Both the position numbers and the translations under genes were made by a program. A DNA stretch of 10,915 nucleotides from Bacteroidales bacterium (GTDB taxonomy: Bacteria > Bacteroidota > Bacteroidia > Bacteroidales > GCA-2748055): contig JAOZLK010000043.1 of assembly GCA_029934875.1 (NCBI GenBank), positions 1 to 10,915 on the forward strand. Reading direction: 5' to 3'. Shown one piece after another: positions 1 through 7,887 of the stretch; within the stretch, counting starts at the first letter, position 1; each line of letters begins with the position of its first letter. Below the pieces are notes generated by a model. It ran no database searches, was not told where the DNA came from, and saw only the letters and a program-made list of their open reading frames with translations.

Positions 1-1794
1 TCACTCTGGGTGGAAACCGAAGCTTTTGAACACAAGGGAGGCTGGGTCATCGACCAGCAATCAATGGACGTGATGGGATCGCCTTATCTCATGGCCCATG
101 GAATGGGCATCCCTGTGGAAGATGCATCCACAACCCTGGAGTTTCCAAAAAATGGGACTTACCGGGTTTATGTTCGAACCCGAAACTGGACAGCACCGTG
201 GTCGGACCATGCCGCCGGGCAGTTCCAGGTTCTCATTAACGGGAAAGCCATTGATTTTAATTTCGGCGGTGGTAGCCGGGACTGGAACTGGGTTGATGCC
301 GGGAGCATTGAAGTGAAAGAACTCCAGGTAGAGCTTTCACTACATGATCTCACAGGTTTTAACGGGAGATGCGACGCCCTTTACTTTACAGCTAAAAAAA
401 ATGATATTCCCCCGAATTCTGTGGCAGAAATGGATCAGAAGAAAGAGGAGCTCCTGGGGCATGTCCCTGAAACTGATGAGCAATCCTTTGATTTTGTTGT
501 GGTAGGTGGAGGAATGGCAGGCACATGCGCAGCCATTTCCGCGGCCCGGCTCGGGGTGAAAGTGGCATTGATTCAGAACCGCCCGGTCCTGGGTGGGAAC
601 AATAGCTCAGAAGTCAGGGTACACCTGGGCGCCAGAATCAACCTGGATCCATATCCTGCCCTGGGTAACCTGGTTAATGAGATCGGCCCAATTCGTGGCG
701 GAAATGCCCGACCGAAAGAATATTATGAGGATGAAAAAAAACTGAAAGCTGTGCTTAATGAGCCGAACATCTCATTATATCTGAACCACCACGCCAGACA
801 GGCGATGATGAGCGGGGACAGGATTACCAGGGTTCTCGCAGAAAATCTTGAAACAGGAGAGACAATTTCCCTCTCGGCACCCCTCTTTGCCGACTGCACA
901 GGAGACGGCTCCCTGGGTTTTCTTGCCGGTGCTGAGTACATGTCAGGACGGGAGAGCAGGGACAAATTCAATGAACCCACTGCACCAGACAGGTCCGACA
1001 ATCTAACCATGGGTATTTCGGTGCAGTGGTTTGCAGAAAGCGCTGACCAGCCTGTAGATTTTCCGCTTATTACCTGGGGACTTCCCTGGGACGAAAGAAA
1101 GTCCTTTGCCATCACCAGGGGGGACTGGGACTGGGAGACCGGCATGGGCAAAGACATGATCAATGAAACCGAGTACATCAGGGACTACGGCTTGCTGGTC
1201 GTATACTCCAACTGGTCCTACCTGAAGAACCTCCATCCTGAATCAGATAGATTCAGCAAAGAAGACCTGAAATGGGTGGCATACATAGGCGGCAAGCGCG
1301 AGTCGAGAAGGCTTTTGGGAGATTATGTGCTGACTGAGAACGATCTTGTGAACCAGAACCTCATGCCAGACGGGACCGCCTCCACCTCATGGACCATTGA
1401 TCTGCACTATCCCGATCCGGAGAACCAGGATCTTTTTGAAGGAGAAGCCTTCAGGTCCATTGCCAGACATACTAAAATATACCCCTACCCCATTCCCTTT
1501 CGTTGTCTTTACTCAAAGAACACCGAAAACCTGATGATGGCCGGACGTGACATTTCTGTTTCCCATGTAGCCCTTGGTACGGTAAGACTGATGAGAACCG
1601 GGGGAATGATGGGAGAGGTTGTGGGCATGGCCGCATCAATCTGCAGGGAACAAAATGCTACTCCCCGTGAGGTCTACCAGCACCATTTCTCCCTTCTGGA
1701 AGAACTTATGAGGAAGGGTGTTGGGAATGCCAGCCTTCCGCCTGCCCAGAATTACAACATGGGAGGGACCCTGATGAAGACCCTGAAAGATTAA
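1..1794 (+). CDS. FAD-dependent oxidoreductase with N-terminal carbohydrate-binding-like domain (5' end outside window)
   Basis: The frame is open from base 1 (codons TCA CTC TGG GTG). The GTG at base 10 is probably internal, so the gene begins left of the window; 597 residues are visible and the stop is TAA at 1792-1794. The first ~130 residues form a beta-rich module (YRVYVRTRNW, FQVLINGK) like the golvesin/CBD-like domains often fused to these enzymes. From about base 490 a Rossmann FAD-binding fold begins: VVVGGGMAG, with the glycines at 505-522. It is followed by LGGNNSSEVRV near 589-621 and a C-terminal FAD-contacting AGRD at 1540-1551, with GGMMGEVVGMAA after it. This matches the FAD_oxidored family (PF12831). 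Members are often exported; any signal peptide would lie outside the window. The substrate is unknown; a sugar or glycoside is an inference from the N-terminal domain and neighbours. It converges on the C25 peptidase gene. Confidence 0.85.
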   Translation, partial: SLWVETEAFEHKGGWVIDQQSMDVMGSPYLMAHGMGIPVEDASTTLEFPKNGTYRVYVRTRNWTAPWSDHAAGQFQVLINGKAIDFNFGGGSRDWNWVDAGSIEVKELQVELSLHDLTGFNGRCDALYFTAKKNDIPPNSVAEMDQKKEELLGHVPETDEQSFDFVVVGGGMAGTCAAISAARLGVKVALIQNRPVLGGNNSSEVRVHLGARINLDPYPALGNLVNEIGPIRGGNARPKEYYEDEKKLKAVLNEPNISLYLNHHARQAMMSGDRITRVLAENLETGETISLSAPLFADCTGDGSLGFLAGAEYMSGRESRDKFNEPTAPDRSDNLTMGISVQWFAESADQPVDFPLITWGLPWDERKSFAITRGDWDWETGMGKDMINETEYIRDYGLLVVYSNWSYLKNLHPESDRFSKEDLKWVAYIGGKRESRRLLGDYVLTENDLVNQNLMPDGTASTSWTIDLHYPDPENQDLFEGEAFRSIARHTKIYPYPIPFRCLYSKNTENLMMAGRDISVSHVALGTVRLMRTGGMMGEVVGMAASICREQNATPREVYQHHFSLLEELMRKGVGNASLPPAQNYNMGGTLMKTLKD

Positions 1795-1821
1795 TAATCT
1801 TCCTCATACTGGATCTGAGAA

Positions 1822-4146
1822 CTATTCCCTTCGCACTACCTTAAACCAGGCACTGCGCTTATCCGAAAGTACATTGAGCAGGTAGGTACCCGCAGGGTAG
1901 GCGCTCATGGACAGATTATTGGAACCGTTCACAAGCTCTTTTTCTGCAAGGAACCTGCCCTGGATATCATATAAGCTCATTTCTCCCGAGAAAAGATTAA
2001 AGTCAAGGACCAGGTTTTCCTGTACCGGATTGGGATAGATCCTGATGTGGGATTCCAGGTCATCCTGAACAGCTGTAGTCGATCCATAAGTATAAATATA
2101 GGGCAGGTAGTTGGGTGCGGTAATGGTAATCTGGAAAGCCTCCGGAGTATCCTTAAAGGTGTGATTTGAAACATTTTGAACCACCTGTTTATAGCCTTCA
2201 TCCAGATCCAGACTACTCAGGCATATCCGGCAATTGCTTATTCCATCGGTATTAACCATCAGATCCTTTCCCAGCATATAAAGCCTGACATTGCTGAATC
2301 GGGACGGATTTCGGGTAAACAATGGAAGTTCGGGATCGCCAAGGGGATTAATGGCATAGAGGAGATAGAGATAAGTGCCACCTGAAGTACCGATATTTGC
2401 AAATTCAGATTTCGCTGCGGAAGCAACTGTGGCAAAGGAGTTCCAGTGCTTTCCCAGCCTTCCAGAGAAAAGATAATCCAGGAAACTGGCATTGTACTGA
2501 AAGGAGGGGCCCAGTGAATATGACATATCGGGAAGTCCGAATCCAAGGCGGGAGCTTCCAAAAAATGCCACTCCTCCCCCCTTTGGATTTCTCAGGAAAG
2601 CTTCACTGAGGCAGGGATCGATGGAGTCGAAAGCATTTACATCACAGGCATTGGAAAGAATCACTCCTGATGTGGTATTTGAAAGGCTGGAGGCGTCATT
2701 TACATCAAACCTGCGCCCCTCTTCCATCAGCAGGGTATTGATATCGCCATGACCCGAAAAATGAAAATAGGCAAAACCCTTATTCAGCTGCTCAGAAAGG
2801 TTTGAAGCGCTTACCTGGTAATCTTTGTCCCCGTAAAAATCGGTTCCGGTATCAAATAGTTTGACCATCTCTCCATCCCAGTGCTTGGATATATGATTTT
2901 CGTACATAATTTCGGAGCGATGATGGCTATCACTTTTACCCGACCATAGCGTCCAGGTCTTCACACCTGCAAGCAGCATTCTGTCACTGAAACCCCGGGC
3001 CGGCTGCTGCTGTTCATAATGAAGTGTTTTATTCACAAAGACCCTTACTTCTTCCTCGTTTCGAACGGATATCCTGGACAGGTATATTTCCGGAACCAGG
3101 TCATTATCATCGTGGTAAACCTGCCCGATCTTATCATCGATAAGTGCATTCCAGTCAAAACGCTTGTCGAAACAGGCATAAAACAGATCTGTTGGAATGG
3201 CTTCATCAGTCACTTCAGTACTCCCATTCAATACATAGCTAAAGCAGCCCTGAACCGGCACCACATCATGATCTCCTCCCATAAGCACCCATGTAAGCCC
3301 ATCGTTTACATACCTGTCAAAGAGATAACGTTTGATACTTAACTGAATCCTTTCTTCATGATACCGCTCTGCAATCTCATTTACAGTAATAATTTCAGCG
3401 TTTAATCCTTTCCGAATCTTCCATTCCAACAGGGGCATGAATGAGGGCAGCAGTTCTTTGGTGGTGATGATCAGGTAATCTATGGCCTCCCCTGAAGATT
3501 TCTCATAGAAAAGCTCCTTTTCCGGATAGTGTTTATCCATATCCCCGGCATTCAGCACACGCTTTTTCAGTGAGCTTACCACCATACTGTCGGGCCTTAG
3601 TGCAGAACGTCTATTCTCACTCAGGCTGTAGCTAAGCTCCAGGCTTATATGCTGCACCAGCTTTAATTCCCGGGTTTCGCTGTCGTATTTAAAAGGCGAA
3701 AAGGTAAAACTGAAGCATGTATATCCACGCTGTATCATGGTCGATGAAAAGGAAAGCACCTGGTCTGGAAAAGAGCCATTGAATGCACCTTTTACTATTC
3801 GTTCATGTGGCTCAGTACCTATTGGCACAGGAAGAGAAACCCTGTCCAGGATAACATCCCTTCCAACAATCGAATCCTGGACAGTATAAGTAAAATCCGT
3901 CAGTTCAGCGCCATTTGGGACCAGGACAGAGATCGATCTTAATGGCAGGGAAGGTCCCCCGGGATTCTCAGAATAGTAGTAATGAAAATCAAGGGCCTCA
4001 AGCCTGCACCCCTGATCTCCTGTTGATACCATGCGAAATTCATCCATCGAGACAGACAGTTCAGCTGCACTTTTGAACTGGGCATCCATGCCGGAAAATG
4101 AAAATGCCAGCAAGGCAATAAGGATATATCTTGCTGCCCCCCTCAT
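1822..4146 (-). CDS. Secreted gingipain-like C25 cysteine peptidase with type IX secretion sorting domain
   Basis: This 774-residue protein has a signal peptide (about residues 1-22, ending GMDA before Q23), then a beta-rich region to about 220 that fits the C25 propeptide. The peptidase C25 domain (PF01364) spans about 222-612: it opens with YLIITTKELLPSF, continues through WVLMGGDHDVVPV (286-298), and ends at the family-typical GDPELPLF (603-610). The expected catalytic pair is visible: H466 in FHFSGHGD and C501 in SNACDV, 35 residues apart, close to the spacing in gingipain R. Residues ~700-774 are a T9SS type A sorting domain, with YPNP at 704-707, YDIQGRFL, PAGTYLL and a terminal FKVVRRE. 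The protein should cross the outer membrane by the PorU/PorV machinery. It is too short to be the PorU sortase itself (about 1,100 residues). Cleavage specificity cannot be read from the sequence. Its ATG overlaps the stop of the upstream lipoprotein gene. Confidence 0.9.
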   Translation of the reverse strand: MRGAARYILIALLAFSFSGMDAQFKSAAELSVSMDEFRMVSTGDQGCRLEALDFHYYYSENPGGPSLPLRSISVLVPNGAELTDFTYTVQDSIVGRDVILDRVSLPVPIGTEPHERIVKGAFNGSFPDQVLSFSSTMIQRGYTCFSFTFSPFKYDSETRELKLVQHISLELSYSLSENRRSALRPDSMVVSSLKKRVLNAGDMDKHYPEKELFYEKSSGEAIDYLIITTKELLPSFMPLLEWKIRKGLNAEIITVNEIAERYHEERIQLSIKRYLFDRYVNDGLTWVLMGGDHDVVPVQGCFSYVLNGSTEVTDEAIPTDLFYACFDKRFDWNALIDDKIGQVYHDDNDLVPEIYLSRISVRNEEEVRVFVNKTLHYEQQQPARGFSDRMLLAGVKTWTLWSGKSDSHHRSEIMYENHISKHWDGEMVKLFDTGTDFYGDKDYQVSASNLSEQLNKGFAYFHFSGHGDINTLLMEEGRRFDVNDASSLSNTTSGVILSNACDVNAFDSIDPCLSEAFLRNPKGGGVAFFGSSRLGFGLPDMSYSLGPSFQYNASFLDYLFSGRLGKHWNSFATVASAAKSEFANIGTSGGTYLYLLYAINPLGDPELPLFTRNPSRFSNVRLYMLGKDLMVNTDGISNCRICLSSLDLDEGYKQVVQNVSNHTFKDTPEAFQITITAPNYLPYIYTYGSTTAVQDDLESHIRIYPNPVQENLVLDFNLFSGEMSLYDIQGRFLAEKELVNGSNNLSMSAYPAGTYLLNVLSDKRSAWFKVVRRE

Positions 4147-4148
4147 CA
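4144..4148 (-). promoter_or_regulatory. TGATG stop/start overlap (translational coupling)
   Basis: On the minus strand the TGA stop of the lipoprotein gene (4148-4146) shares its A with the ATG start of the C25 peptidase gene (4146-4144). No strong ribosome binding site of its own is seen for the peptidase. Such one-base overlaps usually mean re-initiation by terminating ribosomes, so the two proteins are probably made in linked amounts. The overlap is seen directly; the coupling is inferred. Confidence 0.7.
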
Positions 4149-4811
4149 GTCCAGGATTTTTATATAATACTGGTAACCTGGCTCAAGATCACAGGTGGAT
4201 AAGCCACCTTCTGCTGTGTCCGGCCGGCCATTATAAAACCATAAAAAGGCGCTTGGATCCGAAGAAATTGGATCCGGATTAAAGTAGGCATAATAGAGCC
4301 CTGTGGACTCATCTTTCTCCAGCGGATAAGAGGTGAAATAACCTTCGGAATAAGAGTGTCGCTTGATCATATGAACCCCATTATCCAGTTGATGCATACT
4401 GTCGTCCACCAGGAAAAGGGCACAATCTGCTTCCACGGGGATCGTGATGGTATCAATGCTTTCTTTCACAGAAACCTCGACTGGCTCATAAGAAAAGCTG
4501 GCAAATTGCTGTCCGTAAAGAGAAGCGGGCAACATGCTGAACTCCAGGAGATATTGCCCCGCGGGGAGTGAGAATTGAAAATTTTCCAGGTTGGCATCGC
4601 GTAAATCAAAGCGATAGCTGGTCCCATTGCCTGAAAAAGTCACCAGGCCTCCTAAAATACGATGCTCAAATGCTGGAGGAACTGGCTCCTGTTCAGAGAA
4701 TGCATTGTCCAGCTTAAAACCCTCGGCTTTTACAAAGAATTCCACATCTGCCACCTCCTCGCAGGCATGCAGTGTCATCATCATCAGCAATATGAATCCT
4801 ATCCTTCCCAT
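4146..4811 (-). CDS. Small lipoprotein of unknown function, coupled to the C25 peptidase
   Basis: I do not recognise the family. The start chosen is the ATG at 4811, giving 221 residues. The frame extends to a TTG at 4859, but that would put 16 residues, including charged ones, before the export signal. From the ATG the protein opens with a short hydrophobic stretch (GFILLMMMT) and a lipobox-like LHAC, with Cys17 as the lipidated residue. It is followed by Glu-Glu, consistent with the acidic post-cysteine signals that send Bacteroidota lipoproteins to the cell surface. The rest is beta-rich and aromatic. A segment around 75-95 (ENFQFSLPAGQYLLEF) looks like an immunoglobulin or prealbumin-like strand pair, and the C-terminus ends LEPGYQYYIKILD. 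Two cysteines besides Cys17 occur, at 130 and 207. The one-base overlap with the peptidase gene suggests a partner role such as anchor, inhibitor or substrate receptor, but nothing in the sequence decides among these. Confidence 0.75.
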   Translation of the reverse strand: MGRIGFILLMMMTLHACEEVADVEFFVKAEGFKLDNAFSEQEPVPPAFEHRILGGLVTFSGNGTSYRFDLRDANLENFQFSLPAGQYLLEFSMLPASLYGQQFASFSYEPVEVSVKESIDTITIPVEADCALFLVDDSMHQLDNGVHMIKRHSYSEGYFTSYPLEKDESTGLYYAYFNPDPISSDPSAFLWFYNGRPDTAEGGLSTCDLEPGYQYYIKILD

Positions 4812-4853
4812 CACTACAACTATGCCGGGGTCTGAACAAGCGTACCAAACCAC

Positions 4854-4869
4854 TTGCAAGTTATGAAAA
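4854..4869 (-). promoter_or_regulatory. Shared motif TTGCAAGTTAT upstream of the lipoprotein gene (candidate promoter or operator)
   Basis: The plus-strand sequence TTGCAAGTTATGAAAA ends its near side 43 bases upstream of the lipoprotein ATG. The same 11 bases, followed by AAAA, occur at 9139-9153, 37 bases upstream of the second adaptor gene. On the minus strand the core reads ATAACTTGCAA, and its TAACTTG part resembles the Bacteroidota -7 element TAnnTTTG only loosely. A TTTG lies further upstream on the minus strand, but about 26 bases away, too far for a good -33 match. The repeat is seen directly; the promoter role is a weak inference. Confidence 0.3.
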
Positions 4870-4901
4870 ATTGGGGAGCTTAGGTATTACAAAGACTGCA
4901 A

Positions 4902-6281
4902 CTACAGCTCAAGTATTTTAATGTTCTTAAAACTCACTGCATCGCCATGATCCTGCAGGAGGATGTGTCCACTTTCGGCTTCACCAAATACCGGCCAGTC
5001 CTTATACTTACTGTAGGCCACCAAAGCCTTCCACATCTGGGTTCCTCTCTCATATTCAACGATCTTGATCCCATTCAGGTAGTGGGCCACCTTTGCCCCC
5101 TGAACTTCGATCCTTGCACGGTTCCATTTCCCAATCCCGTTAAAACGAATCTGCCTGTTATCATCACCATAGATGAGGGCATCAGCCTCGATCAGGTCAT
5201 AGAGCGATCCCATGGTGCGATTCCCGCTTACACCCATTTTTGCGTCCGGGTGATTCTGATTATCCAGGATCTGAAATTCACAGCCGATGGCAGATCCGGC
5301 GCCGGTATTCAGGTCGGGGTCCACAAAATATTTGATCCCGCTGTTGGCTCCTTCTGAGATTAAGAAATCCACTTCCAGGACAAAATTTTCATATTTCTTA
5401 ATGGTGACAATATCACCCCCATTGGCAGACTCTCCACCATCAGCGTCTTCTACAGACAGGATTCCATTATCCATAAACCAACCGCTTTGCGGGAAGATCT
5501 CCAACTTGGCTCCCCTCCATCCGTCGCTGCTCTTTCCGTCCCACAGAAGCATCCAGCCATCCTTCTCCTGGGAAGAAGAAAGCGCATTGGCAAGGTAACT
5601 TACCTCCGGAGCCAGCTCCACATCCGCAAGCATGTATTTTCCAGGCTCCTCGATAATGATCCTGATGTTTCTCCAGGCAATCTCTTTCCCATCCAGTGAT
5701 TGATCACCTATGGAATGAACCTGCAGGGCGATAAACCCTTCTTTGCGCTGATCGTCCACAAGGTTGGCGAAATTTACCCCGTTTATATAGGTTCGAATAG
5801 TGCTTCCTACAGCCTCTACCCGAATCTTATTCCATTCTCCCAGTTTGTTGTTTTTTGCTGCACAGGGATTATAGGACATGGGGTAAAGCCATCCCCGGGA
5901 GGCTTCCTCGTAAATCCCTCCTGCCCAGGGCCTGTCATCGTGGTCATCACACTCCACCTGGTAGCCGTTTACCCGCTCTGCACCGTTCGGTTTATGGGTA
6001 ATACTGCGGAACTGAACACCCGAGTTAAGCCCCCGATCCATCTTCATCTCATACTCCAGGATGAAATCTCCATAGAGTTTCTTTGTAGCCATAAAAGAGT
6101 TGGGAGTCCCCACCATGGAAGTTCCGATAACTTCCCCATTTTCAACCCTGTATTCGGCAGATCCGTCCAGCTGTTCCCAACCCTTCAGGTTCTTTCCGTT
6201 AAACAGTTCAACCCACTCCTGGGCATTAAGGCTAAGACCTGTGGCTATAGCCAGCATAGAAAGTACAATTCTCTTCTTCAT
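4902..6281 (-). CDS. Secreted protein with two DUF1080 (3-keto-disaccharide hydrolase family) domains
   Basis: The protein has 459 residues, an ATG start and a clear signal peptide (1-20, ending LSLNA before Q21). Domain 1 (about 22-210) opens with EWVELFNGKNLKGWE and carries LNSGVQFRS and GYQVECDD, followed by GGIYEEASRGWLYP. Domain 2 (about 242-459) opens with WMLLWDGKSSDGW and carries ANSGIKYFV and CEFQILDNQNHPDA, then MGSLYDLI. Each ends in a similar beta segment (IAWRNIRI and VSFKNIKI). The family is PF06439, a jelly-roll fold now tied to breakdown of 3-keto-glycosides made by a sugar oxidoreductase. The two halves look like different subclasses, so they are probably not a recent duplication. 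The protein is likely periplasmic or surface-located; no lipobox or sorting domain is visible. The FAD oxidoreductase nearby could be related, but it is not of the Gfo/Idh/MocA type usually linked to this route. The substrate is unknown. Confidence 0.88.
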   Translation of the reverse strand: MKKRIVLSMLAIATGLSLNAQEWVELFNGKNLKGWEQLDGSAEYRVENGEVIGTSMVGTPNSFMATKKLYGDFILEYEMKMDRGLNSGVQFRSITHKPNGAERVNGYQVECDDHDDRPWAGGIYEEASRGWLYPMSYNPCAAKNNKLGEWNKIRVEAVGSTIRTYINGVNFANLVDDQRKEGFIALQVHSIGDQSLDGKEIAWRNIRIIIEEPGKYMLADVELAPEVSYLANALSSSQEKDGWMLLWDGKSSDGWRGAKLEIFPQSGWFMDNGILSVEDADGGESANGGDIVTIKKYENFVLEVDFLISEGANSGIKYFVDPDLNTGAGSAIGCEFQILDNQNHPDAKMGVSGNRTMGSLYDLIEADALIYGDDNRQIRFNGIGKWNRARIEVQGAKVAHYLNGIKIVEYERGTQMWKALVAYSKYKDWPVFGEAESGHILLQDHGDAVSFKNIKILEL

Positions 6282-6317
6282 GTATTTAGTTGATTTAAAT
6301 TTCTATTTATTTTTTTC

Positions 6318-6394
6318 CTGAGCACTGTGTACTGTGTACTATCCCCTGAGCACTGTGTACTATCCCCTGAGCACTGTGTACTATCCCCTGAGTA
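6318..6394. repeat. Hierarchical heptamer tandem repeat (21-base unit made of three 7-mers)
   Basis: The array is 77 bases, exactly eleven contiguous heptamers. With A = CTGAGCA, B = CTGTGTA and C = CTATCCC, the order is A B B C A B C A B C A', where A' is CTGAGTA. The higher-order unit ABC is 21 bases and occurs three times, the first with an extra B. All heptamers begin with CT, and A and B differ at two positions, so the whole array may descend from one 7-mer. It fills most of the gap between the TolC gene and the DUF1080 gene; A' ends one base before the reverse complement of the TolC stop codon (6396-6398). There are no spacers, so it is not a CRISPR array. Its role is unknown. Confidence 0.9.
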
Positions 6395-6395
6395 C

Positions 6396-7874
6396 TTATT
6401 GAGTGGTGAGCATGGGATTGGTATAATAAATTTTCTGATGGAACTCGAAATCGTAGAGGGTCACCTCCCTCATCAGGTAGTATGATTCCCAATAATTTTC
6501 AATGGAACGAATGTAGTCCCTTTTAGCTCCCTCCCTTTCAGCCAGCGAGATGTTCAGATCGGTAATGCTTATCTCGCCATTCTGAAAATTCTTCAAAGCA
6601 ATGAGGTAACCGGACGCTGCAACCTCATCGGCGGCCTTGGCTGTTTCAATTTGCGATTTGATCAGGTTAAACTTTTCCACCTGTACCACCACACGCCTCT
6701 CGAAATCCTGCCGGTCCTGGTCCACATCATAGAGTACCAGTTCGCGCTGCGATTCTGCCAGCTTTACCTGCGACTCGGAACGACCCCAGTCAAGGATGGG
6801 AATACTCATGGCAAGGCGAACGTTTTGTTGCTGCTCGGTATTTTTGTAGATCCCCCCCAGGTCATTTGAGCTGTTGGAAATCCCGTAGCTCATATTCAGT
6901 GATGCATTTACACCTGCATTTCGCTTGGCCCGGGTAAGATCCTGATCGGCCTGGATCAGTCTTCGCTCAAACTGGGGAGTCTCCTTCCGGTTTTCCAGGG
7001 ACTCTGCAAGAGCTTTATCCGCATCAATCTCCCAGAGGATCATATCCAGCGGAATGCTCAGGGAGATCATCTGGTTCTGATCAAGCCCGATATACTTTTT
7101 CAATTCATAATCAGCATTCTTCAGATTGATCCGGGCATTATTCAGAGCCTTCTGAGCGCTAAAAACCGATAACTGGATCCTTGAGTAATCATTTTCAGAT
7201 ATATTCCCCAGTTCCCGTTTCACCTGGGCAATCTTCAAATTGTCGCGACTGTTTTTAAGACTACTCTCAGCCAGGGCGAAGTCAGTCTGTACCCTCAGGT
7301 AGCTAAAAAAACGTGAGGATGCATTGTAGGAAATCTCCTCAACGTCTTCAATGAATCTTTTCTGGGCTTCTTCATAAACCAGTGGTTCAGTCATCCTGGT
7401 CCACTTCATCCAATTATAGGCAAACAGTGGCTGGTAGATTCCCACACTTACAGGGTAACCTGAGAAACCGACCGTGTTGTTGTTGAAATCCTGAATCCGG
7501 ACCACCCCGCTGGCGGCATAAACTGTGGCTCCCAATTGAGGTATTGGCTGATTAATAGCCAGCTGCGCGGAAGTCTCCAGCTGGGTAATCTGGTTAAATA
7601 TAATACTCCCATCGGGCTGAACAATGGGCTTGGTCTGGTTTTCAAAATCCGGAAGTGTACCTGAAAGGGTCAGCTGTGGTCTGAAACGGGTTTGGTGGTT
7701 TTTCCAGCGCCAGTAGTAGTTCACATCCCGGTTCTGGGCATACTTAATTGCTGAAGACTGAGAAATTGCCAGGTCCACCACGTTCTTCAGACTCAATGAA
7801 TACACCAGCTTATCCTGGGCAAACAGATTCGCTGCACCAAATAAAAGAGAAAGTGAAATGATAAACTTATTCAT
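6396..7874 (-). CDS. TolC-family outer membrane efflux/secretion channel
   Basis: The protein is 492 residues with an ATG start and a signal peptide (about 1-19, ending NLFA before Q20). It contains two outer membrane efflux protein repeats (PF02321), roughly residues 25-265 and 285-470. The first opens with YSLSLKNVVDLAISQSS, the usual start of the family, and holds a beta-segment with VGIYQPLF (144-151). The second has the equivalent LAMSIPILDWGRSESQ (354-369), the common 'P-[IL]-x-[DN]-W-G-R' site. The remaining parts are long amphipathic helices rich in Gln, Glu, Ala and Lys, as expected for the periplasmic tunnel. It should form a trimeric outer membrane channel that docks with a periplasmic adaptor. 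The start lies 13 bases after the stop of the adaptor gene, so the two are almost certainly co-transcribed. The C-terminal tail YYTNPMLTTQ is short and lies next to a tandem repeat array. The cargo cannot be told. Confidence 0.9.
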   Translation of the reverse strand: MNKFIISLSLLFGAANLFAQDKLVYSLSLKNVVDLAISQSSAIKYAQNRDVNYYWRWKNHQTRFRPQLTLSGTLPDFENQTKPIVQPDGSIIFNQITQLETSAQLAINQPIPQLGATVYAASGVVRIQDFNNNTVGFSGYPVSVGIYQPLFAYNWMKWTRMTEPLVYEEAQKRFIEDVEEISYNASSRFFSYLRVQTDFALAESSLKNSRDNLKIAQVKRELGNISENDYSRIQLSVFSAQKALNNARINLKNADYELKKYIGLDQNQMISLSIPLDMILWEIDADKALAESLENRKETPQFERRLIQADQDLTRAKRNAGVNASLNMSYGISNSSNDLGGIYKNTEQQQNVRLAMSIPILDWGRSESQVKLAESQRELVLYDVDQDRQDFERRVVVQVEKFNLIKSQIETAKAADEVAASGYLIALKNFQNGEISITDLNISLAEREGAKRDYIRSIENYWESYYLMREVTLYDFEFHQKIYYTNPMLTTQ

Positions 7875-7887
7875 GATTTTTACTGCT

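Noticed and set aside
723..1236. Minus-strand reading frames inside the FAD oxidoreductase gene
   Set aside because: They lie wholly antisense to a well-supported gene and their translations show no domain, signal or family pattern.
1787..1801. AAGATTAATAATCTT palindrome at the end of the FAD oxidoreductase gene as a terminator
   Set aside because: The stem is only six AT-rich pairs with a three-base loop and there is no T-run on either side, so it cannot be called a terminator.
1822..4146. The C25 protein as PorU, the type IX sortase
   Set aside because: It is about 350 residues shorter than PorU and carries a plain C-terminal sorting domain, so a secreted client peptidase fits better.
4812..4859. 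An N-terminal extension of the lipoprotein starting at the TTG at 4859
   Set aside because: It would place 16 residues, including Cys and Asp, ahead of a clear lipoprotein signal that starts at the ATG at 4811.
6318..6394. A small CRISPR array
   Set aside because: The repeats are contiguous with no spacers, the unit is 21 bases built from heptamers, and no cas gene is nearby.
6307..6492. A 61-codon minus-strand reading frame containing the repeated peptide GIVHSAQ
   Set aside because: It is produced because the 21-base repeat keeps the frame open; the rest of it overlaps the TolC gene in another frame, and it has no start context or family likeness.
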